A DNA stretch of 64,000 nt from Desertimonas sp963772825 (GTDB lineage Bacteria; Actinomycetota; Acidimicrobiia; Acidimicrobiales; Ilumatobacteraceae): NCBI GenBank assembly GCA_963772825.1, contig CAVYYX010000017.1:1-64000 (forward strand), read 5' to 3'. Positions 26,622-35,258 of the stretch are shown here, piece after piece. The position numbers and the translations under genes are program-made. The stretch's first letter is position 1. Every line of letters begins with the position of its first letter. The notes under the pieces are model-generated. The model saw only the letters and a program-made list of their open reading frames with translations. It was not told where the DNA came from and did no database searches.

Positions 26622-28384
26622 CCGGCGGTGAAGGCGAGCTCGCCGAGCACCGCCCGGTACGGCACGCCGCTGTTACACGTCGGTGCTCTGCCCGCTTGTT
26701 GGAACAGGACGAGAACGTGGCGGGCGGTGGTGGGAATCGTGACGGTGTGCGACGCCGGGGCGTTCCCGGTGAGCCGATCGACGCGCCCACCCCACTGATC
26801 GACCTGCCCAGGGATCTGTTCTCCGGTCGTGGCGAAGACGTCGACGATGTAGGGCGCCGATCCGACCTCGAAACTGACCGCGCCGGCGGCCGGCGCGGAC
26901 AGCGTCATGACGAGGCCGACGCCGGCCTTGCCCATGTATTCGCCGGAGTAGCACTCGGTGATCCAGTTGGTCGCCGGGTCACCATCGGCCCGGGCGTCGT
27001 CGACGAGCGCCTCGTTCTCCTCCCCATTGCCGCCACCGACGGGCGGGTCGTACGACGTCAGGTTGGAGAGCTGAATCGTGGAGCTGTTGGCGGCGGCGGT
27101 GGTTGCAGCACCGGCGATCGTCGTGGCCACGGCGGCGGCTCCAGCAGCGGCAGCGGCGGTCGTCGTCGGCGGCTGCGGGTCGTCGGGACGGATCGTCGCC
27201 CACAACACCAAGGCGACCACGATGCCGATTGCCAACAGCAGACAGACGACGACGAACGACGGCGCGAACCGCGTCTGCAGGTCGCGGGCCGGCCGGCCAC
27301 GTAGGCGCGGACCGGCGGTGGGCGTTCGCTCGTGAGGCTCGTCGGCAACACGGGTCGGCCCCGGTGGAGTCACCTCGCCGGCGATCGCTCGGGCGGCCAG
27401 GGCGCGCCCCCGTGCCTGGGCGTCAGCGGGGCCGAGTCGGCGGGCCGGGCGCCGCATCGGCGGCTGACCGGGCAGGCGCCGCGTCGTTTGCAGATGGTCG
27501 AGGGTGGCGGGCGGTTCGCCGGCGAGCCGGAGCAGTTCGGCCCGCAGGTCGGCGCCCGACGCCGGGCGCCGGTTGGGGTTGCGGGCGAGCAGGCGGTGGA
27601 TGAGGTCGACGAGCCCGCGCGAGAGCGTTGGACGCAATCGGGCGAGGTCCGTCGGGTCGCGCTGCAGCCTGGCGAGGGCCGTGTCGGCGTCGGTCTCGCC
27701 GATGAACGGCACGCGGCCGGCGAGGCACTCGTAGAGGACCAGCCCGAGCGAGTACAGGTCAGCTCGTCCGTCGAGGCGCCGACCGCGTACCTGCTCGGGT
27801 GACAGGTACTTCGCCGTCCCCATCATCACGTTGTCGCTGGTGAGGTCGTCACCACCGTCGAGTCCCTTGGCGATACCGAAGTCGGTGAGCAGCACCCTCC
27901 CGTCCGGCGTGACCAAGATGTTGCCTGGCTTCACATCGCGGTGCACGAAGCCAGCGCGGTGGGCGGCATCGAGCGCCGCCGCGACGCACGTGCCGATGTG
28001 GATCGTCAACTCCGGGCTCAGCCGGGTCTGCACGTCCAGCACCTGGCGCAGGCTCTTGCCGTCGACGAGCTGCATCACGACGGCCTGGCGGCCGCCCTCG
28101 GCGAACACGTCGTGGACGGCGACGATGTTCGGATGGGTGAGGCGAGCGACCGCGATCGCCTCGCGGCGGAAGCGCTCGGCGACGACAGGGTCGGACGCCA
28201 GGCTCGGTTTGAGCCACTTGAGGGCGACGCGCCGGTCGAGCGTCAAGTCGGTGGCGAGCCAGACCTCAGCCATCCCTCCCTGAGCCAATCGGCGCTCCAA
28301 GCGGTAGCGGCCGGCGAGAACGATCGGTCGATCGCCTTGTTCTGGAGACGCGCCTGGAGCGGGGGGAGTGGTCGGAGCCGGCAT
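26618..28384 (-). CDS. Membrane Ser/Thr protein kinase (PknB-type) with extracytoplasmic domain
   Basis: The 588-residue product has an N-terminal kinase domain with the glycine loop RLAQGGMAEVWLA, catalytic Lys56 (VALKWLK), HRDVKPGNI (148-156), DFG (168-170) and the activation segment MGTAKYLSPEQVRG. A Pro/Arg-rich juxtamembrane linker leads to one membrane helix (FVVVCLLLAIGIVVALVLWA) and a C-terminal outside domain of ~190 residues with discoidin/jelly-roll-like features (NWITECYSGEYMGKAGVGLV). It heads the kinase-sigma-anti-sigma transcript; phosphorylation of CwlM-like or sigma partners is a plausible but unproven role. Confidence 0.92.
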   Translation of the reverse strand: MPAPTTPPAPGASPEQGDRPIVLAGRYRLERRLAQGGMAEVWLATDLTLDRRVALKWLKPSLASDPVVAERFRREAIAVARLTHPNIVAVHDVFAEGGRQAVVMQLVDGKSLRQVLDVQTRLSPELTIHIGTCVAAALDAAHRAGFVHRDVKPGNILVTPDGRVLLTDFGIAKGLDGGDDLTSDNVMMGTAKYLSPEQVRGRRLDGRADLYSLGLVLYECLAGRVPFIGETDADTALARLQRDPTDLARLRPTLSRGLVDLIHRLLARNPNRRPASGADLRAELLRLAGEPPATLDHLQTTRRLPGQPPMRRPARRLGPADAQARGRALAARAIAGEVTPPGPTRVADEPHERTPTAGPRLRGRPARDLQTRFAPSFVVVCLLLAIGIVVALVLWATIRPDDPQPPTTTAAAAAGAAAVATTIAGAATTAAANSSTIQLSNLTSYDPPVGGGNGEENEALVDDARADGDPATNWITECYSGEYMGKAGVGLVMTLSAPAAGAVSFEVGSAPYIVDVFATTGEQIPGQVDQWGGRVDRLTGNAPASHTVTIPTTARHVLVLFQQAGRAPTCNSGVPYRAVLGELAFTAG

Positions 28385-28493
28385 TCCGCCACGTCAAACT
28401 AGTGGTGCGGCCCGCTCAACTGGGGGAGGGTGGGGGAGGGGCGCGGAAGGAGTGGGGATGGGGGGTGCGGAAGGACCGGGGGCGCGAGTGGAT

Positions 28494-29357
28494 CTACCCC
28501 GTCGTCTCTTGGAAGGCGACGCCGATCGTGCCGAGTCCGGCGTGGGCCCCGACCACCGGGCCGATCTGTCCGACGACGATCTCGTCGGCGTAGTACGGAC
28601 GCAATTGGGCGACGAACTCGTCGACGTCGTCACAGTCGGCGTGGAGCACGGCGAGGTGGTCCATCCGCCCCGACGTGGCGGCGACTTTGTCGATCAGAAA
28701 TCGCAACGCCTTGCCCCGCGTGCGCTGTCTGCCGAACTGCTCGACGATCCCGTTCTCGACGGAGATGATCGGCTTGATCGACAGGGCGGTCGCCAGCAGC
28801 GCCTTGGCGTTGCCGACCCGACCACCCTTCTTGAGGTTGTCCATCGTGTCGAGCGCCCCGTAGACCCGCGTCCGGCCGACGAGCTCTGTGGCGGTAGCGA
28901 CGACGGCGTCGAGCGACGCTTCGTCGGCGGGCATCGTGGCGGCCAACTCGGCGCAGGCGAGGGCGATCGTGCCGGTCCCCAGCGACACCGTACGGCTGTC
29001 GACGACGGACACGTTGATGCCGTCGCTGGCGACGGACTTGGCGGCCAATTCGGCACTCTGGTAGGTCGCCGACAAGGCGCCCGACAGGGTGATTGCGACG
29101 ATGTGCCGCGAACCCTCGTCGGCCAACGTGCGATAGGCCTCCTCGAACCTTCCCGGAGACGGCGCGGCCGTCGATGGCAGGGTCGGCGATGCCTTGCAGC
29201 GCGCCCAGAACTCATCGGTCGTAAGCTCCTCGCGGTCGACGAACTCCTCGTCGCCGAAGCGGATGGACAACGGAACGATCTGCACGCCGAGGCGGGTCAC
29301 GACGTCGTTGGGCAGGTCGCTGGCGCTGTCGGTGACGACTCCGATGTGACCGGTCAT
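28494..29357 (-). CDS. DegV family fatty-acid-binding protein
   Basis: DegV-type (FakB) proteins bind fatty acids for phosphorylation by FakA. The product (287 aa from ATG at 29357) starts TGHIGVVTDSASDLPNDVVT, has the conserved VDREELTTDEFWARCKAS, TAAPSPGRFEEAYR, VAITLSGALSATYQSA, VVDSRTVSLGTG and C-terminal HAGLGTIGVAFQ. An upstream ATG at 29378 adds seven residues encoded by the interspersed repeat and is less likely. No fakA is in the window. The gap to the kinase gene is G-rich with no gene. Confidence 0.92.
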   Translation of the reverse strand: MTGHIGVVTDSASDLPNDVVTRLGVQIVPLSIRFGDEEFVDREELTTDEFWARCKASPTLPSTAAPSPGRFEEAYRTLADEGSRHIVAITLSGALSATYQSAELAAKSVASDGINVSVVDSRTVSLGTGTIALACAELAATMPADEASLDAVVATATELVGRTRVYGALDTMDNLKKGGRVGNAKALLATALSIKPIISVENGIVEQFGRQRTRGKALRFLIDKVAATSGRMDHLAVLHADCDDVDEFVAQLRPYYADEIVVGQIGPVVGAHAGLGTIGVAFQETTG

Positions 29358-29470
29358 TGCGTTCCCCGGCCACGCCACCTAGGGCCTGCGCAGCGGTTGG
29401 TCGATCCACGTCGCCGTTCCGGCGCCACGCAGGCCGGGCTGGCGCCTCGTCGCTCGCATCGGTTGCGGTC
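29357..29470 (-). repeat. Interspersed intergenic repeat, copy 3 (composite)
   Basis: Read on the minus strand, this contains gatgcgagcgacgaggcgcc, a cggcctgcgtggcgccggaa segment and a second ggcgtggccggggaacgcaa ending at the degV start. The words match copies at 15605 and 19190. It fills the gap upstream of degV. Confidence 0.6.
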
Positions 29471-29484
29471 ATTGCATTGAACGG

Positions 29485-30162
29485 TCACTCACCGATCATC
29501 GCATGCTGGGCGTTGCGCTCGGTGCGCCGCCGGCGCAGGTGGGTGTACCACCACGACACGAGGACGAGGGCGGCGCCACCGGTGATCACCTGGGCCAGCC
29601 CGCTGACATGGCTGACCCGCCCTTTGAGCACCACGGGAGGGCCGAGGCGGTAGCCATCGGGGGCGAGGACGTCGACCTCGACGGTGAACGTCCCACGCGA
29701 ACGCGCCTCCACCGGAACGCTCACCTCCACGGAGCTGAGTGCCGGAACGTCGACCTGCTGGATTGGTTCGTTGGTCGCCAGCTTCGGCGAGCGAACGCGG
29801 ACATCGACACGGAGCTGCTCCTCGCTCGTATTGCGAATCGGCAGACGCAACGTGTTGGAAGTCCCGGTGAAGGTGAAGGTGAACGGCTCGGGCGCGACGA
29901 TCGCCGACAACACGGCAGCGGCCTCTGCATCGATCTCGGCAAGTCGGGTGGGATCGTCGATCGCCCCCGACTCGATGCCGTCGAGGTCGGCGGCCCAGAT
30001 CGCCGGGAGTGGGGAGTCGACGAGCATCGTCGCAGCGTGTCCCGCCTCCTCGCGGACGGTGTCGACATCGGGCGGTCCACCGGCGGCGTCCACCGGACCT
30101 CCCGCTCCGAGCAGGGCGGCGCCGAGCAGGGCGACGACGGTCAGCGCGCAGCGTCGGTTCAT
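29485..30162 (-). CDS. Secreted, C-terminally anchored protein (DUF6049-like)
   Basis: The 225-residue product has a signal peptide (NRRCALTVVALLGAALLGAG, cleavage near VDAAGG), a beta-rich domain (FTFTFTGTSNTLRLPIRNTS, VRVRSPKLATNEPIQQVDVP, SRGTFTVEVDVLAPDGYRLG) and a C-terminal membrane helix (LAQVITGGAALVLVSWWYTH) with basic tail. Layout resembles the C-terminal part of DUF6049 proteins found near mviN and cca in Actinobacteria; the assignment is tentative. ATG at 30162 overlaps the stop of the GNAT gene (ATGA). Confidence 0.65.
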   Translation of the reverse strand: MNRRCALTVVALLGAALLGAGGPVDAAGGPPDVDTVREEAGHAATMLVDSPLPAIWAADLDGIESGAIDDPTRLAEIDAEAAAVLSAIVAPEPFTFTFTGTSNTLRLPIRNTSEEQLRVDVRVRSPKLATNEPIQQVDVPALSSVEVSVPVEARSRGTFTVEVDVLAPDGYRLGPPVVLKGRVSHVSGLAQVITGGAALVLVSWWYTHLRRRRTERNAQHAMIGE

Positions 30163-30920
30163 CGAAGGGCGCCGACGTCGGCATGGAGGACGGTGAGCAG
30201 GTCGTCCATCGGAGTGAATCCGATCGAGCGGTACAGGGCGAGGGCGGCGTGATTGTCGACCGATGTGTTGACGAGACAGTCGGCGACGCGCCGCCGCGCC
30301 ATCCACCGCAAGGCATCAACCGTCAGCGCCCGCCCGTGGCCAGCGCGCTGCGCGCCGGGATCGACGGCAAGGCGCTGCAGGTAGCCGCGCTCGGACGACG
30401 CGCCGGCAATCGCGAAGGCCACCAGCTGTTGACGACGCGGGATGCCGCGGTGACGCGGCGTGGCTGGCCGGTAGCGGGCGGCGTGCACCGGCGTGGCGCG
30501 ACAGATCTCGGTGAGCTCCGCAGCGTCGTGCCCCCAGCCGGGCCCGAACGCGGCTCGATCGACCGCCGAGGCGGCGCCCTGGTGATAGCGCCGCATCGTG
30601 CGTGTCATCGCGTCGTCGGTGCCCGCAATCGCTGACCGGACCAGTGGATCGTCGAGACTGACCCGCAACAGCACCAGCCGGTCGGCGACCTCGAAACCGG
30701 CGGCTTCGAACCGTTCGGCGGCGCGCGGAAGCAAGGCTGCGCTGCGAATCGTCTTCGGACGAACTTCGAGGGCGGCGATCGAGTCGAGCCAGCCGCGCAG
30801 CTCGTCGACGTCCGGCAGCGTCGAGTCGTCGCGGAGCCTGACGTGGACGAGGCCGCTGCCGTCGGTTGACGGGCGCACCACGAGGGACCTCGAGACGGTG
30901 GAGCGAGGGAGGAGGCTCAC
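30159..30920 (-). CDS. GNAT-family N-acetyltransferase
   Basis: The 253-residue product has a poorly conserved N-terminal half and a C-terminal GNAT domain with the acetyl-CoA site YLQRLAVDPGAQRAGHGRALT, VNTSVDNHAALALYRSIGF and a terminal strand. The substrate is unknown. AGGAGG-like sequence lies near the GTG/ATG start at 30920. It is the first gene of a coupled pair with the secreted protein and is divergent from the deacetylase gene. Confidence 0.85.
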   Translation of the reverse strand: MSLLPRSTVSRSLVVRPSTDGSGLVHVRLRDDSTLPDVDELRGWLDSIAALEVRPKTIRSAALLPRAAERFEAAGFEVADRLVLLRVSLDDPLVRSAIAGTDDAMTRTMRRYHQGAASAVDRAAFGPGWGHDAAELTEICRATPVHAARYRPATPRHRGIPRRQQLVAFAIAGASSERGYLQRLAVDPGAQRAGHGRALTVDALRWMARRRVADCLVNTSVDNHAALALYRSIGFTPMDDLLTVLHADVGALR

Positions 30921-30958
30921 GCGACGCCCAACGGTATCGGTGCGGTTGACCGCGGCTC

Positions 30959-30964
30959 TAGCGT
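30959..30964 (+). promoter_or_regulatory. -10 element for leaderless deacetylase transcript
   Basis: tagcgt lies exactly 8 bases before the ATG at 30973, the same motif and spacing as before cca at 36196. Confidence 0.5.
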
Positions 30965-30972
30965 GGGCGTCG

Positions 30973-31990
30973 ATGCCGGTCCTGTTCGCGACCCACCCGT
31001 TGTTCCTCGAGCATCTGACCGGGGCCCATCATCCGGAACGGCCGTCGCGCCTCGCGGCGGTTGGCGCGGCAGTTCAACAGCCCGAGCTCGCCGAGGCCGT
31101 GATCGCCCTCCAACCGCAGCCGGCCTCACGCGCCGAGCTCGAACGCGTCCACCCGGCGTGGTACCTCGACCGGCTCGAGCACCTGTCGGCGGCGGGCGGA
31201 GGGTGGATCGACGCCGATACGGCGGCGAGCGCCCAGTCGGCGGGGGCCGCGGTGCTAGCCGCCGGCGCCGGTTTGACCGCCGTGGCCGCCCTGCGACGCG
31301 GCGAGGGGACCGCCGCGTTCTGCGCCGTGCGGCCGCCGGGGCACCACGCCACGTCCGACGGACTCGATGGGTTTCTGCCTGGTGTCGAACATCGCCGTGG
31401 TCGCTGCCGCGCTCGCCGAGGACGGCGAACGGGTGTGGATCTTCGACTTCGACGCGCATCACGGCAACGGAACCCAGGCGGTGTTCTACGACGACCCGCG
31501 GGTGCTGTTTGTCAGCACCCACCAGTGGCCGCTGTATCCGGGCACTGGGCGGCGCACCGAGACGGGAGCCGGTGTAGCTGAGGGGACGACCGTCAACGTC
31601 CCGCTACCGCCAGGGACGACCGGTGACGTGTATCTCGAGGCGTTCGACGACGTGATCGCGCCCATCGTCGATGCCTTCGCGCCGAGCTGGCTGCTCATCT
31701 CGGCCGGCTTCGATGCCCACCGTGCCGATCCGCTCACCGATCTCGGCCTCAGCGCCGGCGACTTCGCTGCGCTCACCGCGCGTGCTCAACAACACGTGCC
31801 GGCGGGGCGCACCTTGGCCATGCTCGAAGGCGGTTACGACCTCGACGCGCTGACCGACAGCACCGCCGCCGTGCTCGGCGTGCTGGCCGGTGTCGAAGTC
31901 GCCACCGTGGAACGGGCTACCAACGGCGGCCCCGGTGCTGCCGCCGTCGACGCGGTCCGCCAACTCTGGCACTCGTCCGGCGCCCTCTAG
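30973..31990 (+). CDS. Histone-deacetylase-like (class II) amidohydrolase, one frame break
   Basis: Members of this zinc-dependent family deacetylate acetylated lysines, polyamines or acetoin-related substrates. The first part (PVLFATHPLFLEHLTGAHHP to VRPPGHHATSDG) and second part (MGFCLVSNIAVVAAALAEDG onward) are in different frames; one extra base in the seven bases between gac and atgggtttc (about 31348-31358) explains the break. Zinc and catalytic motifs are intact: RPPGHHA, FDFDAHHGNGT, ISAGFDAHRADPL and MLEGGYDLDAL. Repaired length is 338 aa. The break probably reflects an assembly error rather than decay. Confidence 0.88.
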
Positions 31991-31993
31991 CCA

Positions 31994-32039
31994 GATCGGT
32001 GAGCCACGCGGCAGGTTTCGCTGTCAGGGCTCACCAATC
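31994..32039. terminator. Inverted repeat after the deacetylase gene
   Basis: Arms gatcggtgagcc (31994-32005) and ggctcaccaatc (32028-32039) pair over 12 bases with one mismatch. It starts 4 bp after the stop codon. The same arms in swapped orientation occur at 43043-43090 after rplI, so this is a repeated element as well as a likely transcription end. Confidence 0.6.
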
Positions 32040-32130
32040 GAGCTTCGAACGCCCAAGCCGTTGCCGACCCCTCTCGCGTCGTAGCCTTGAACTCGCGGGG
32101 AATTCACCAACGCCTCGCCGACAACCTCCG

Positions 32131-34992
32131 ATGAACTTTCGCTTGCCCCGAGCAGCTGTGCTGGCCCGGCTCCGCGACTCGAGCGCGCCCGTTGTCACGC
32201 TGCTCGAGGCTCCCACGGGGTTCGGCAAGTCGTGGCTCTTGCGCCGGGCCGCCCCGGACGGCGCCCTCCGCCTCCGTGGCGAGCTCGGTCCGCTGGTCGA
32301 CGAACAGCTCGGAGCCCGTTCGATCGTCATCGACGACGTCCAGCAACTCGACGACACGGAGATGCCGATCCTCATCGAACGCCTCGAGGATGCGCCGACC
32401 GGCGCCCGGGTGATGCTTGCCGGGCGCTTCCTGCCCGAACAACTCCACGAGGTCGCCCGGCTGCTCGATGGGCTGATCCTCGACACTTCGGCGCTGGCGA
32501 TCGGTGCCGACGAGATCATCGAGGTGCTGCCCGAGCTCGCCCGCCCCCTCGCCGACCACGTGGTGCAGGCCGCCGACGGCAGCGTGAAGCTCGTCGCCAT
32601 GGCCCTCGATCAGTGGGGTCGTCAGCCCACCAACGACCCCGTGGCAATCGTCGGCCATGTCTCGCGTAGCGCCAGCGCGGCGGCCCTCCAACAACTCGAC
32701 ACCGCCGATCGCGTGCTCGTCGAACTGCTCGCTCGCACCCCAGGTCTCGACCAGTCGCTGCTCGCCTCGCTCGGCGGTCCGGGATTCGTGGGGCGGGCCC
32801 TGCAGGCCGGTATCCCACTGCGCCGACAGATCACGGGCGACATCGACGTGCTCGATGCCCCGTTCTACCGCGCCCATGAGATCGAAACGGCCACGGCGAC
32901 ACGGCTCGCGTCGGCGCTTGCCCAGCGGGGTCGACCGCTGGAAGCTGCCGGCCTGTTGCTCGATGCCGGGGCTCCCGACCGCGCCGCCCGCCTGTTGACG
33001 TCGTTACCCGAGTCGGTCACCAAGTCGGTCGAGCCGCGAGCGATGCTCAGCGTGCTGGCGCGCCTCGGCACGGTCACGGACAGCGAACCGGCCCTGTTGC
33101 TGTTGCGAGCCAACGCGGCGTCTTCACTCGGCCGGCTCGATCAGGTCATCCGCGATGCCGATCGGGCTGCGGCCCTCGCCCCGCACGCCGATCCGCCCGT
33201 CCGTCGGCGGATCGAAGCGGCGGTGGCCCGCGCCGAGTTCCTCCGTGGTCACCGCGAGAAGGCGATCGCTCTCGCCAACAGCGGACTACGCGACATCGGC
33301 CCTGGTGAAGAGCACACCTTCGCGCGGGCCCACGAGGTGCTCGCCCTGGCCACAGCGGCGAGCGAGACGCGTGACGATCTCCAATTCGCCGCCGAGTCGT
33401 TCCGCGTCGCCGCCGCGGCGTGGGACGCGTGTGGCGAAAGTGCGCTCGCACGCAACTGCCGATGCGACCTGGCGATGGCGGTGCTCATCCCGCTCGGACG
33501 CTTCGACGAGGCGCTGGCCGTGCTCGCCCAGGTTCTCGCCGTGGCCGGGCTCAACGACGCCGAGCGCTCGTGGCTGATGACCTACGAGGGTTTCGCCTTG
33601 CTCGAGGCCAACCGTCTCGGGGCGGCGACCGGGCGCTTCGAGCGGGCCGCCGACCTCGGCTACCTCCAGGACAACTCGACGATCGTGGCCACCGCGGCGT
33701 GGGGACGGGCGATGATCGCGGCGCGCGAGGACGACTTGGCGACCGCCTTGCGGTGGATCGCGACGGCCGAGAACACGGCCCTCGGCGACACCGACGATCT
33801 GTTGGGCGTGTCGTTCCTGTGCGATGTCACGACGGTGCTCGGGGCGTTCGGTGAGCTCGGCCTCGCCGAGCGCTACCTGCTTCGGGCGGAGGACCGACCC
33901 AAGCTCTACGACCACGACGTTCGGCGCGCCAGATTCGTGTTCGACGCCCGTGGTGGCGTGCTCCGTGACGTCGACGAGCAACTCGCCGTGACCCGCCCAG
34001 CCGAGTGGTGGCGGGTGCTGCTCGTGGCCGCCCTTGCCCGCGCCCGAGCCGGTCAGCTCGACGATGCCCGCGAGCTTCACGAATCAGCGCAACGCGAGCT
34101 CCTCGGGCTCGGCTTCGGCGGCTTCGACTCGCTCGGCGAGCGTCGTGCCGCCGAGGAGCTGCAGCAGCTGCTGGGCCGCGCTGCGGGTTACGTGACGAAT
34201 CTGCGGTCGGTGACTCGCCCACAGCCAGCGGGGACAGAGCCGTTGGCTGAGACATCGACCGCAGGTCGTCGCGTGCGGGTCATCGGCGGCCCGATCGTCA
34301 TCGAAGATGCCACCGGTGTGGTCGAGGTCCCGCCAGGAAACCCACAGCGGCTCGTCGGAGTCGTCGTCGCCAACGGCGGCGTGGCCACGTTCGATCAGGT
34401 CGCCGAGGCCCTGTGGTCGGGCGACGACGTGAACACGAGCCGGGCGCGGCTCCGCAATGTGCTGTTACGCCTGCGGCGCGGTGTCGGTGACGTCGTCAGC
34501 AGGTTCGGCTCGGGGGTTCGCTTGGCCCCCGACATGCGATCCGACCTCAACGACTTCGACCGCCTGGCGAGCGACGCCCTGTCATCGGCGCGCAGCGATC
34601 CAGAGCTCGCCGGCCAGCTCGCCGCCCAGGCCGTGGCCCTGGTGGAGGGTGCCGTGCTCAGCGACTTCGAGTACGAGGAGTGGGCGTTGGCGGCGCGACG
34701 GTCGGTCGACCTACAGCTCATCGGCCTTCTCGATCTGCTCTCGGTGCAGGCCGAAGATGCCGGCGACCTGCCACTGGCCCAGGTCCTCGCCGAACGCGCC
34801 CTGCGACTCGACCGCTACACGGACTCTCGCTACGTGCGGCTCGCCGAATTGTTGACGATGCAGGGGCGCAGCGCAGCGGCGGTCGCCGTTTTGGACGATG
34901 CCGCCGAAGTCACCCGAGAGCTCGGAGCGACGGTGCCTCAGGATGCCAAACGGCGCCGCGACGAGCTGCTCCGCCGGGCCGCCAACGGCTGA
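32131..34992 (+). CDS. MalT-like ATPase/TPR regulator with C-terminal SARP-type DNA-binding and BTAD domains
   Basis: The 953-residue product starts with a STAND-type ATPase (Walker A EAPTGFGKSW at 27-36; Walker B SIVIDDVQQLDD), continues with a MalT-like winged domain and many TPR-type helical repeats (roughly residues 320-690), then an OmpR-type winged helix (VIGGPIVIEDATGVVEVPPG, RARLRNVLLRLRRGVGDVVS) and a bacterial transcriptional activator domain (LNDFDRLASDALSSARSDPE, QVLAERALRLDRYTDSRYVR). This is a large signal-integrating transcription activator; such SARP-type proteins often control peptide or secondary-metabolite genes. Its neighbour is the RGPRGGLGI peptide/YcaO-like pair. ATG at 32131 begins the conserved domain. 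Confidence 0.85.
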   Translation: MNFRLPRAAVLARLRDSSAPVVTLLEAPTGFGKSWLLRRAAPDGALRLRGELGPLVDEQLGARSIVIDDVQQLDDTEMPILIERLEDAPTGARVMLAGRFLPEQLHEVARLLDGLILDTSALAIGADEIIEVLPELARPLADHVVQAADGSVKLVAMALDQWGRQPTNDPVAIVGHVSRSASAAALQQLDTADRVLVELLARTPGLDQSLLASLGGPGFVGRALQAGIPLRRQITGDIDVLDAPFYRAHEIETATATRLASALAQRGRPLEAAGLLLDAGAPDRAARLLTSLPESVTKSVEPRAMLSVLARLGTVTDSEPALLLLRANAASSLGRLDQVIRDADRAAALAPHADPPVRRRIEAAVARAEFLRGHREKAIALANSGLRDIGPGEEHTFARAHEVLALATAASETRDDLQFAAESFRVAAAAWDACGESALARNCRCDLAMAVLIPLGRFDEALAVLAQVLAVAGLNDAERSWLMTYEGFALLEANRLGAATGRFERAADLGYLQDNSTIVATAAWGRAMIAAREDDLATALRWIATAENTALGDTDDLLGVSFLCDVTTVLGAFGELGLAERYLLRAEDRPKLYDHDVRRARFVFDARGGVLRDVDEQLAVTRPAEWWRVLLVAALARARAGQLDDARELHESAQRELLGLGFGGFDSLGERRAAEELQQLLGRAAGYVTNLRSVTRPQPAGTEPLAETSTAGRRVRVIGGPIVIEDATGVVEVPPGNPQRLVGVVVANGGVATFDQVAEALWSGDDVNTSRARLRNVLLRLRRGVGDVVSRFGSGVRLAPDMRSDLNDFDRLASDALSSARSDPELAGQLAAQAVALVEGAVLSDFEYEEWALAARRSVDLQLIGLLDLLSVQAEDAGDLPLAQVLAERALRLDRYTDSRYVRLAELLTMQGRSAAAVAVLDDAAEVTRELGATVPQDAKRRRDELLRRAANG

Positions 34993-35019
34993 CGGCAGCG
35001 CCGCGTCGTCGCCTGGCGC

Positions 35020-35139
35020 TCAGATACCGAGCCCACCGCGGGGTCCGCGGATACCGAGGCCGCCGCGAGGGCCGCGAATGCCGAGGCCGCCACGGGGGCC
35101 CCTGAGTGAGTGCGCGCAATTAGAGAGGTAACAAGACAT
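35020..35139 (-). CDS. 39-aa peptide with three exact RGPRGGLGI repeats (candidate RiPP precursor)
   Basis: The peptide has a 12-residue leader-like start (MSCYLSNCAHSL, two Cys) followed by exactly three tandem copies of RGPRGGLGI and then the stop. The repeat units differ at many bases (agg/cgc/cgc, ggc/ggc/gga, ccc/cct/ccc, cgt/cgc/cgc, ggc/ggc/ggt, ggc/ggc/ggg, ggc/ggt/ggt, att/atc/atc) yet every difference is synonymous in this frame; the plus-strand frame through the same repeats has several amino-acid changes. That is strong evidence of translation and selection on the peptide. It is divergent from a YcaO-like gene 119 bp away and convergent with the SARP-type regulator. No classic ribosome site is obvious; ATG at 35139 follows gggggc. 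Confidence 0.65.
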   Translation of the reverse strand: MSCYLSNCAHSLRGPRGGLGIRGPRGGLGIRGPRGGLGI

Positions 35140-35140
35140 G

Positions 35141-35160
35141 CCCCCATCATCACGGGGGGG
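35141..35160. promoter_or_regulatory. Small GC hairpin between divergent peptide and YcaO-like genes
   Basis: cccccatcatcacggggggg forms a C/G stem of five to six pairs with a short loop directly upstream of the peptide ATG. It could be an operator or an attenuator-like leader structure. Farther right, ttgaca at 35218-35223 resembles a -35 element for the YcaO-like gene, without a clear -10. Confidence 0.35.
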
Positions 35161-35258
35161 CGTCCAACTCGCGTACCACAGCCGGGATCGCTTCGCATCG
35201 CGTTTGCGCGGGACGGGTTGACACGCGTCCGTTACCCGCTCCCGCGATCATCAGCGTC

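Noticed and set aside
31994..32039. Possible tRNA or riboswitch
   Set aside because: A single simple inverted repeat with no conserved loops; better explained as a terminator-like repeat.
35020..35113. CRISPR-like repeat array
   Set aside because: Units are contiguous 27-mers without spacers and are coding.
34898..35131. Plus-strand frame with PPRGPR repeats
   Set aside because: Repeat differences are non-synonymous in this frame and it starts inside the regulator gene.
34938..35198. 86-codon minus-strand frame covering the repeat-peptide region
   Set aside because: It reads the repeats in a frame where differences change amino acids and it overlaps the regulator gene; the RGPRGGLGI frame is better supported.
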